Below are positions 45,821-51,278 of a DNA stretch of 51,278 nucleotides, one piece after another. The first letter of the stretch is position 1. Every line of letters begins with the position of its first letter. The position numbers were made by a program, and so were the translations under genes. The notes under the pieces are model-generated. The model did no database searches. It saw nothing but the letters and a program-made list of their open reading frames with translations, and was not told the DNA's origin. This DNA comes from an uncultured bacterium (lineage in GTDB: Bacteria > Cyanobacteriota > Vampirovibrionia > Gastranaerophilales > Gastranaerophilaceae), in assembly GCA_949284715.1 (NCBI GenBank), contig CASDWH010000001.1, positions 1 to 51,278 of the forward strand, written 5' to 3'.

Positions 45821-47356
45821 TTATACCGTCTTACCATTAATTTTTCTTTCCCTGCGCGCGTTATACTTTGTCCACTCCGCATTTATTACAGGAAGCGCTA
45901 TACCCAATGCCAGTGCTGAATACAATATTCCGGATGCATGTGCAAGGTTGAGTTTCCAGATATTCTTTTTCGCAAACTTTTCACCCTTAGCGGCCAGTTC
46001 ATTATGAGTTTTTAAACTTAAGTCATTAAGCCAGTGTTTAACACCTTTACCCTCTTTTTTTATATTAAAAAGATTTTCCCGCTTTTTATCAAGAAAATTA
46101 GCAACCCCCTTTGCCGCAAATCCGCCAAATACAAGCCAGTTTAAGAACCCGTTATAATCTCTGAATACCGTTTCCCGAAGTTCTGTAGAATTATCCGATG
46201 CCATAAAACGCCCTACTATATTCGCACCGTATACAGTCTTAATCGCGTTTCCGCTGGTTACAGGGCCGGTAAACTCAAGCTTCCTTACAAAATCTTTCCA
46301 ATTCTTAACACGCATTACAGCTAGCAGCATCCCTATCATGCCGGCCGATGCTGCAATTTTTTTTGCTGTAAGATATTTATCCTTCTTTTGAACCGCACCG
46401 CAGCCGCGGGTTTCATAATCCACATCACCAACAAACCCCTTTTTTCCGGTTCTTTTTTCTGTAATCTTTCTATTTATATATTGATTAGTAAGCCCTAAAA
46501 TGCACGATGCACTAAGTGCGCCAAAAATCTTCAGCTTATTGATTTTTGCAAGTTTTGCAAGCGCTTGAGCTGGTTTTACTTTATTATTCGTATAAACGTC
46601 ATTTCCCATATTGTAAGCATCGCGGAGTATATTTTCTAATTTATCAGCAATTTTGTTATCTCCTATGGTTAATGTTGTATCCCGCCCTGCGCCAAGCGCA
46701 TTCGTTAGCCGAATCTCCATTATACGTAAAATATTACCTTTATCTTCACGGGCTATTTTTTTATCATCAATGATTTTAACAAGCGTATCAATAAACCCTT
46801 CTGCTGTTTTTAAATTATTTTCAATACCTTTATATTCAGGATTTTTCCATTTTATTTTTGCCCATCGGTCTTTATCTATCCAATTAACTTTATCCCAGTC
46901 AATTTCGCTGAATTTATTCACCTTACACCCGTCAACCCCAGAAAGATTATTAAAAATATTTCTTGAATACCCTTCAAGATTTTTGCCGCCCACCCACGCA
47001 GCTTGAAGTGCGGCTAAAGAATCTTTGGAGTACCAGCTATTTGAATTAATACTTACCTCCGGCATTACCCATTTTGATGCAAAATATGAAATCAGGCTTG
47101 CAAACACTCCGGCAGATAGACAATTAATAAATGTACCCTCCATTTCTCTTGAAAGAGTTTCAATCCCCGCATATTTATTACGCTGGGTTGCATCAATATA
47201 GGCTCTCGGCAGTGACATCGGGCCGACATCTAATACCACCGCATTAATCATTTCATTGGTATCAAGAACCCTCATTACATTAGTGAATGTCCCGTCTAAA
47301 ACGCCTTTAAAAGCCTGATTCCTATTTTCTGTCTGTATTCTGTTGATTGTTACCAC
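45821..47356 (-). CDS. Membrane protein with N-terminal AF-x-G motif, unknown function
   Basis: About 511 residues. The N-terminus (after GTG 47356) reads VTINRIQTENRNQAFKG, then VLDG, matching the small protein at 21463 (AFNG-IID). Hydrophobic segments lie near residues 80-100, 285-305, 340-358, 400-425 and 468-490; between them are basic loops. There is no signal peptide and I recognise no domain. An alternative GTG at 47368 overlaps the AGGAG ribosome binding site, so 47356 is preferred. The gene lies directly after the predicted serine leader/terminator and before the serpin-like gene. Confidence 0.7.
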   Translation of the reverse strand: MVTINRIQTENRNQAFKGVLDGTFTNVMRVLDTNEMINAVVLDVGPMSLPRAYIDATQRNKYAGIETLSREMEGTFINCLSAGVFASLISYFASKWVMPEVSINSNSWYSKDSLAALQAAWVGGKNLEGYSRNIFNNLSGVDGCKVNKFSEIDWDKVNWIDKDRWAKIKWKNPEYKGIENNLKTAEGFIDTLVKIIDDKKIAREDKGNILRIMEIRLTNALGAGRDTTLTIGDNKIADKLENILRDAYNMGNDVYTNNKVKPAQALAKLAKINKLKIFGALSASCILGLTNQYINRKITEKRTGKKGFVGDVDYETRGCGAVQKKDKYLTAKKIAASAGMIGMLLAVMRVKNWKDFVRKLEFTGPVTSGNAIKTVYGANIVGRFMASDNSTELRETVFRDYNGFLNWLVFGGFAAKGVANFLDKKRENLFNIKKEGKGVKHWLNDLSLKTHNELAAKGEKFAKKNIWKLNLAHASGILYSALALGIALPVINAEWTKYNARRERKINGKTV

Positions 47357-47386
47357 CTGCTTAACCACTCCTTTTGTCTGCTCACT

Positions 47387-47418
47387 AAAAAAGCCCCGCT
47401 TGTTTTTGCGAGGCTTTT
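47387..47418 (-). terminator. Terminator/attenuator hairpin before the AF-x-G membrane protein
   Basis: On the minus strand AAAAGCCTCGC (47408-47418) pairs with GCGGGGCTTTT (47389-47399, one G-U), followed by T residues to 47387. A second GCGGGGC lies upstream at 47461-47467 inside the leader ORF and could pair with the same GCCTCGC, giving an antiterminator. The hairpin ends about 20-30 bases before the gene start. Confidence 0.8.
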
Positions 47419-47439
47419 GAAATCTATATCCGTTAAAAA

Positions 47440-47523
47440 CTACACACCGAAAATCATCCTGCCCCGCAAGTACTTAGAGGAGGATGAGGATGATGAATTT
47501 GTATAAACAGTGTATAATTTCAT
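47440..47523 (-). CDS. 27-residue leader peptide with seven consecutive serines
   Basis: The ORF reads MKLYTVYTN, then seven Ser (codons 10-16: TCA TCA TCC TCA TCC TCC TCT), then KYLRGRMIFGV and TAG. GAAAGGT precedes the ATG, and a consensus promoter lies just upstream. A terminator follows 22 bases after the stop. The layout is that of a ribosome-mediated attenuator leader. The Ser-codon segment AUCAUCCU (47487-47494) can pair with AGGAUGAU (47453-47460), next to the antiterminator strand. Alternatively it is a short, highly expressed peptide gene with its own terminator. Confidence 0.65.
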   Translation of the reverse strand: MKLYTVYTNSSSSSSSKYLRGRMIFGV

Positions 47524-47542
47524 ATCTTTACCTTTCAAAATA

Positions 47543-47572
47543 AGTATACGCCTGTTTATAAAATATTGTCAA
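47543..47572 (-). promoter_or_regulatory. Near-consensus promoter of the serine leader
   Basis: On the minus strand TTGACA (47567-47572), 18 bases, then TATACT (47543-47548). The start site would be near 47536, about 13 bases before the leader ATG. It is the only perfect -35 box I found upstream of a gene in this window. Confidence 0.8.
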
Positions 47573-47584
47573 TAGTTATATTAA

Positions 47585-47616
47585 CTAATATTAATATCTG
47601 GAATTGGTGCAATAAA
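47585..47616 (+). repeat. 32-bp direct repeat, left copy, flanking the RAYT gene
   Basis: These 32 bases recur exactly at 48296-48327, 711 bases further on, so the transposase gene and its palindromes lie between two identical copies. Confidence 0.9.
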
Positions 47617-47623
47617 TTGCACC
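47606..47623 (+). repeat. REP palindrome, forward copy
   Basis: GGTGCAAT-AA-ATTGCACC is an 8-bp inverted repeat with a two-base loop, followed by CTAC. The same element occurs inverted at 47693-47710 and forward at 48271-48288. The forward/inverted pair before the gene has the arrangement of a REPIN. Confidence 0.85.
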
Positions 47624-47692
47624 CTACTAATACCAGTTAAACAGCACAGAAAAACACACTATAAACTCTTAAATATATGCAGAAAATTGTAG

Positions 47693-47710
47693 GGTGCAAT
47701 TTATTGCACC
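47693..47710 (-). repeat. REP palindrome, inverted copy
   Basis: This is the reverse complement of the 47606 copy, including the GTAG flank (47689-47692). It lies 18 bases before the transposase ATG. Confidence 0.85.
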
Positions 47711-47728
47711 TTAATATAAAATTATTTT

Positions 47729-48268
47729 ATGAGTAATTATAGACGTTATTTTTTCAATTCACTTAATCCGGTCTTTATAACATTTGTTACTTACGATAGA
47801 AGAAATATCTTAATTCCCAATATAGATATTTTTAGAAATTGTTTTAGACTTGCGAAGTCCAAATATAGATTTGAAATTATTGCAATAACTGTATTAGAAA
47901 ATCATTGTCATATAATAATATCACCTAAGCAGCCCAGCGATATTCCTAAAATAATACGAACAATTAAGTATAATTTTTCTACAAATATTCCTGATAAATA
48001 TATTTGCAATAATTTATCACAATCAGCAATTAAAAGAGGAGAAAAAGGGATTTGGCAAAGAAGATATTATGATCATATTATAAGAGATGAAAAAGATTTA
48101 AATAGACATATAGACTATATTCACTATAATTCATATAAGCATTATAATATCGCACCAAAAGATTGGTTGTATTCCTCATTCCCCAAATTTGTCCAAAATA
48201 ATTATTATGATATAAATTGGTGTAATTTGGATGATAAATATAAAATTACACAACTTAATTATGAATAA
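47729..48268 (+). CDS. REP-associated tyrosine transposase (RAYT)
   Basis: This Y1/HUH-family single-strand DNA endonuclease is related to IS200/IS605 transposases and acts on REP palindromes. The 179-residue protein has the HUH-type motif HCH (His59, His61) in ENHCHIIIS and the family signature WQRRYYDHIIRDEKDL with the catalytic Tyr (112 or 113), then HIDYIHYNSYKH. Family-like palindromes lie just before and just after the gene, as expected for a RAYT with its own targets. No ribosome binding site is visible before the ATG. It is very AT-rich compared with its neighbours. Confidence 0.9.
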   Translation: MSNYRRYFFNSLNPVFITFVTYDRRNILIPNIDIFRNCFRLAKSKYRFEIIAITVLENHCHIIISPKQPSDIPKIIRTIKYNFSTNIPDKYICNNLSQSAIKRGEKGIWQRRYYDHIIRDEKDLNRHIDYIHYNSYKHYNIAPKDWLYSSFPKFVQNNYYDINWCNLDDKYKITQLNYE

Positions 48269-48270
48269 TC

Positions 48271-48288
48271 GGTGCAATAAATTGCACC
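48271..48288 (+). repeat. REP palindrome, downstream forward copy
   Basis: Identical to the 47606 copy with its CTAC flank. It begins three bases after the transposase stop codon. Confidence 0.85.
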
Positions 48289-48295
48289 CTACAAT

Positions 48296-48457
48296 CTAAT
48301 ATTAATATCTGGAATTGGTGCAATAAAATTTTCCCAAACAGTCATCCCGGATTTATTTCGGGGCTTACCGGAATACAAATGTAACGCCACGTTGATAAGA
48401 TGCTGAAACGAGTTCAGCATGACAATATTGTTGGTTTTTGCTGCAATAAATTGCGCC
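48296..48457 (+). repeat. Repeat cluster downstream of RAYT
   Basis: It contains the right copy of the 32-bp direct repeat (48296-48327), a partial REP (GGTGCAATAAAATT), a TCATCCCG...TTTCGGGG hairpin element (48336-48371) like those at 40681 and 40881, a GCTGAAACGAGTTCAGC hairpin (about 48402-48418), and another diverged REP (48440-48457). No gene is seen here. Confidence 0.8.
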
Positions 48458-48466
48458 ACTCATTCA

Positions 48467-50119
48467 TCAAACCAATGCCGGATATTCTTCAGAAGTATCC
48501 AGCAACAACTCATCATAGAGGCTTTTGCCACCGCAGAGCGAGTACACATTTGTATATCCGTATCCGGTCACAATCCTTGCCGCAACATAACTGTTATACC
48601 CGCGCCGGCAATAGAGAATTACTTTTTTGTCCTTTGGAATTTCATTATAGCGTGTGCGGATTTCCGTTGACGGAATGGAAACCGCATCCTTAATCCAACC
48701 CTCTTTATACAATTCAGGCGAGCGAACATCTACAATAAACACATCGTCTGTAATATCTTCAAAAAACGCAGGCTTAAACAGTCCGTCAAGAATATTTTTA
48801 GAGGACATGCCGGCAAGGTTTACTACATCTTTTGCGCTTGAATACGGCGGTGCATAACAGAGTTCTGAATCTATCAAATCCTGTACAGTTCCGCCCAGCC
48901 TAATTACTGTAGAGATTACATCAATCCTCTTTTCTACACCATCCAAGCCCGCCGCCTGTGCGCCTAATATTTTACCGGTCGAAGTAAACAGTAGTTTCAA
49001 TACTACATGAGTTGCGCCTGGATAATATCCGGCATGGTCATTAGCTTTAACAATATTTTTTAAATACTTTATCCCCGCAGACTTAAGCTGTTTTTCATTA
49101 CAGCCCGTTGACGCAAATGTCATGTCAAATACTTTTATAACGGATGTTCCTAATGAATTCTTGTATTTTTGCATTTTTAAATCCGGATTGGTTTGAGCGG
49201 CAATATTATCTGCAATAATTCTTCCCTGTCTGTTTGCCGGCCCTGCAAGCGGAATAACAGTCGGCTGAGCTGTTACATAATTAAGAACTTCGACACTGTC
49301 ACCGCCTGCCCAAATAAAACTGTCAGAGGTCTGCATATATTCATTAGTCTTTATGGTATTTCCGATTCCTGCAGCAAGTCCCGCGTTTAGAGCAACTTCT
49401 GTATCAGGTCTGACACCTATTGAGATTACACCGATATCATATGTGAGTTTTTGACCTGAGATTAATTCAACCTCATTATCGGAAAAAGATTTTACCCCAT
49501 CAGAAAAAATCAATTTACATCCGTTTTTTCTTAACTCATTATGAGCAAGAGCAACCATATCCCTGTCAAACGGTGCTAAAATCTGCGAACCGGCCTCCAC
49601 AATCGTTGTATTTATTCCAAGCTTTATAAAGGCTTCCGCCATCTCTATCCCGATAAATCCGCCGCCGGCAATTACCGCATTTTTAACCGGATTTTTAGAA
49701 ATATAATCTTTTATCCTGTCAGCATCTCTTAATGTTCTAACCGTAAAATTCTTTTTATTATTAATCCCGTCAACAGACGGAATAAATGGAGATGCGCCTA
49801 ATGCTAATACCAGATTGTCATATTTAAGTGTGTAATCATTATTAACGGTGACACTTTTTTCGCTGCGGTTTATTGACGTAACTTTTGAATTGAGCCTAAC
49901 CTCAATATTAAACAGATTTTTAAATTGCGAAGGCGGCGCAACAATCATTTGCTTTCTGTCACTTATTTCACCTGAACAGTAATAAGGCAGACCGCAGTTT
50001 GCAATTGATATTTCATCAGTTGCCTCAAGAATAATTATTTCTGCATTCTCATCCAATCTTCTTAATCTTGCAGCACAACTCGCCCCACACGCACCTCCGC
50101 CTACAATTACTGTCCTCAT
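48467..50119 (-). CDS. CoA-disulfide reductase/NADH oxidase family with C-terminal rhodanese domain
   Basis: This 550-residue flavoprotein starts with the FAD-binding motif VIVGGGACGASCAARLR. The redox-active Cys42 is in SIANCGLPYYCSG, typical of CoA-disulfide reductases. NAVIAGGGFIGIEMAEAF binds NAD(P)H. WAGGDSVEV is the second FAD motif, and the dimerisation domain follows. The last ~100 residues are a rhodanese domain with its active Cys in YCRRGYNS (about 503). Such fusions reduce CoA disulfide, polysulfide or CoA persulfide and protect against oxidants. It is probably monocistronic. Confidence 0.9.
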   Translation of the reverse strand: MRTVIVGGGACGASCAARLRRLDENAEIIILEATDEISIANCGLPYYCSGEISDRKQMIVAPPSQFKNLFNIEVRLNSKVTSINRSEKSVTVNNDYTLKYDNLVLALGASPFIPSVDGINNKKNFTVRTLRDADRIKDYISKNPVKNAVIAGGGFIGIEMAEAFIKLGINTTIVEAGSQILAPFDRDMVALAHNELRKNGCKLIFSDGVKSFSDNEVELISGQKLTYDIGVISIGVRPDTEVALNAGLAAGIGNTIKTNEYMQTSDSFIWAGGDSVEVLNYVTAQPTVIPLAGPANRQGRIIADNIAAQTNPDLKMQKYKNSLGTSVIKVFDMTFASTGCNEKQLKSAGIKYLKNIVKANDHAGYYPGATHVVLKLLFTSTGKILGAQAAGLDGVEKRIDVISTVIRLGGTVQDLIDSELCYAPPYSSAKDVVNLAGMSSKNILDGLFKPAFFEDITDDVFIVDVRSPELYKEGWIKDAVSIPSTEIRTRYNEIPKDKKVILYCRRGYNSYVAARIVTGYGYTNVYSLCGGKSLYDELLLDTSEEYPALV

Positions 50120-50297
50120 ATAGATATCCCTTTCCTTAGTATATATACCAGCATAACTTTTTATAACCCTTTTTTCAAGTTTTTATTATTATATTTCTCT
50201 AATTGTTAAATTTTGGTTAAAAAAACAGAGTTTTTGAATAACAGAGTAATAATATAAGTGTAGAAAGAAAATGTATGAAAGATGAAAGGAGTACATT

Positions 50298-50753
50298 ATG
50301 AAATTCTTAATTAAAAAATCACCTGACGGCTTTATTAAATCAGTAAATGATGAAATCAGTTCAATTTTGAACAGAAACTTTGACAGCTTTTTCCCTGAAT
50401 ATATACTAAACGAAGAAACAGACAAGTATGCAATGCCTGTAGAACTACACGAAAAAGACAACGAGTACAGTGTAAAAGCTGAACTTCCGGGAGTTAAGAA
50501 AGAAGATTTGGACATCGACATTGATAAAAATTATATTACAATTAATGCTAAACGTCACGAAGAACACAAAGAGGATACTAAAGGGTACAGGAAATCAGAA
50601 TTCCGTTACGGCGAATATTCAAGAACTGTTTACTTCCCGCAAGAAATTGATGTCGAAAAAACAAAAGCTAAACTTGAACACGGTATTCTTGCAATAGAGG
50701 CTCCTAAACTCTCTGCCGAAAAAAATAATACTAAAAAACTTACAGTTGAATAA
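50298..50753 (+). CDS. Hsp20/alpha-crystallin small heat-shock protein
   Basis: The 151-residue ATP-independent chaperone binds unfolding proteins and forms oligomers. The alpha-crystallin domain spans about 45-140: MPVELHEKDNEYSVKAELPGVKKEDLDIDI, then RKSEFRYGEYSRTVYFP and the A-x-x-x-x-G-I-L motif (AKLEHGILAIEAPK). The short N-terminal arm has FFPEYI. The usual C-terminal I-x-I/V anchor appears as KLTVE at the very end. AAAGGAG precedes the ATG. I see no CIRCE element upstream. A terminator follows. Confidence 0.93.
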   Translation: MKFLIKKSPDGFIKSVNDEISSILNRNFDSFFPEYILNEETDKYAMPVELHEKDNEYSVKAELPGVKKEDLDIDIDKNYITINAKRHEEHKEDTKGYRKSEFRYGEYSRTVYFPQEIDVEKTKAKLEHGILAIEAPKLSAEKNNTKKLTVE

Positions 50754-50777
50754 TCTGTTAAATTCTCTAATCACTAA

Positions 50778-50808
50778 AAAGACCGGCTGACAGTCTCAGC
50801 CGGTCTTT
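50778..50808 (+). terminator. Terminator after the Hsp20 gene
   Basis: A 13-bp perfect stem (AAAGACCGGCTGA with TCAGCCGGTCTTT) has a five-base loop. The descending arm ends in TTT. Confidence 0.85.
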
Positions 50809-50863
50809 ATGTTACTATATCATATTGAGTTTGCGGAAAATATACATTTTTCCGCATCCTCTG

Positions 50864-51278
50864 TTATAATGCAGCCCCGACGCTTGCAGGAATTACACCC
50901 ATTGCGGCTGCTCCGTCAAGGAATGACGGAAATACTATTGCATCAAGCGCATAAGCACCGGCTGCAACAGATACAACTATTATACCTGCTTTTACTGCGG
51001 CAGGTAAATTATCTATGGCTTCTCTTACTTCATCAAAAGAAGTTTTTGCTCTTACTCCTAATGAAGTTTCACCTACAACCATCTGCCCCATCTTTGGAAG
51101 TAATATTACACTGTTATCACCCAGTTTAAAATGTGCAGGTCTGCCGTTTTTGATATTTTCAAGCGCTTTTTCCATCATAGCGGCTGATAATTCCTTTTTA
51201 ATTTTGTCCCTTATGGCTTTATCCTGTCTGTACCAGTCTTCATCTCTCATATTCAAATCTTTATCAAAATATTTTACA
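50864..51278 (-). CDS. Small membrane protein, 5' end beyond the window
   Basis: I do not recognise this protein. The readable part ends with two hydrophobic stretches: VKAGIIVVSVAAGAYALDAIV and a Gly/Ala-rich C-terminus ending PASVGAAL. The N-terminal part is charged and helical (RDEDWYRQDKAIRDKIKKEL). ATG 51250 and TTG 51256 are possible starts, but neither has a clear ribosome binding site, and the frame stays open upstream (VKYFDKDLN) to the edge. The gene may therefore be partial. Confidence 0.55.
   Translation of the reverse strand, partial: VKYFDKDLNMRDEDWYRQDKAIRDKIKKELSAAMMEKALENIKNGRPAHFKLGDNSVILLPKMGQMVVGETSLGVRAKTSFDEVREAIDNLPAAVKAGIIVVSVAAGAYALDAIVFPSFLDGAAAMGVIPASVGAAL

Noticed and set aside
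46546-47006. Plus-strand frames inside the AF-x-G membrane protein gene
   Set aside because: They are antisense to a long frame with a consistent ribosome binding site and N-terminal motif. Composition is typical of shadow frames.

Overview
The window is AT-rich bacterial chromosome from an organism with an outer membrane (lpxA, a giant autotransporter) and a fermentative set of genes (ADP-forming acyl-CoA synthetase, class I CoA-transferase). A Ycf23/DUF561 gene, a family I associate with cyanobacteria and plastids, and two proteins sharing an N-terminal AF-x-G motif point to a non-photosynthetic relative of cyanobacteria, most likely a gut Gastranaerophilales (Vampirovibrionia/'Melainabacteria'). 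This placement is inference from gene content.

Layout. 1-3.6 kb: tRNA-Lys, folP-lpxA, a small membrane protein, and a tRNA-Pro preceded by rearranged tRNA fragments. 3.6-9.3 kb: eno, leuC and a short spc-type cluster rpsE-rpmD-rplO-secY. 9.4-17.2 kb: a zinc-ribbon/degenerate cyclase/TPR giant, a TPR-glycosyltransferase, a pair of paralogous exported helical proteins and a TPR protein. 17.4-24 kb: dapA, secD-secF, a radical SAM protein, a small AF-x-G protein and an ADP-forming acyl-CoA synthetase. 24-28 kb: two M16-family proteins. 28.1-40.5 kb: one 4134-residue autotransporter with several repeat classes and an unusual Lys-rich tail after the barrel. 40.5-44.1 kb: repeat-rich spacer, a secreted trypsin-like protease, Ycf23, and a CoA-transferase pair. 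44.2-47.6 kb: a secreted serpin-like protein and an AF-x-G membrane protein, preceded by a strong promoter, a 27-codon leader with seven consecutive Ser codons, and a terminator. 47.6-48.5 kb: a REP-associated tyrosine transposase (RAYT) surrounded by palindromic repeats. 48.5-51.3 kb: a CoA-disulfide-reductase/rhodanese fusion, an Hsp20 chaperone and a partial small membrane protein.

Functional picture. SecY and SecDF export the many signal-peptide proteins (M16 protease, trypsin-like protease, serpin-like protein, autotransporter, helical pair), so the window is rich in envelope and surface functions. Acetyl-CoA is probably handled by the ADP-forming synthetase and the CoA-transferase. The most novel-looking element is the predicted serine-codon transcription attenuator at 47.39-47.57 kb. 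It shows promoter, leader peptide and mutually exclusive hairpin segments, yet it sits before envelope genes rather than amino-acid biosynthesis genes.
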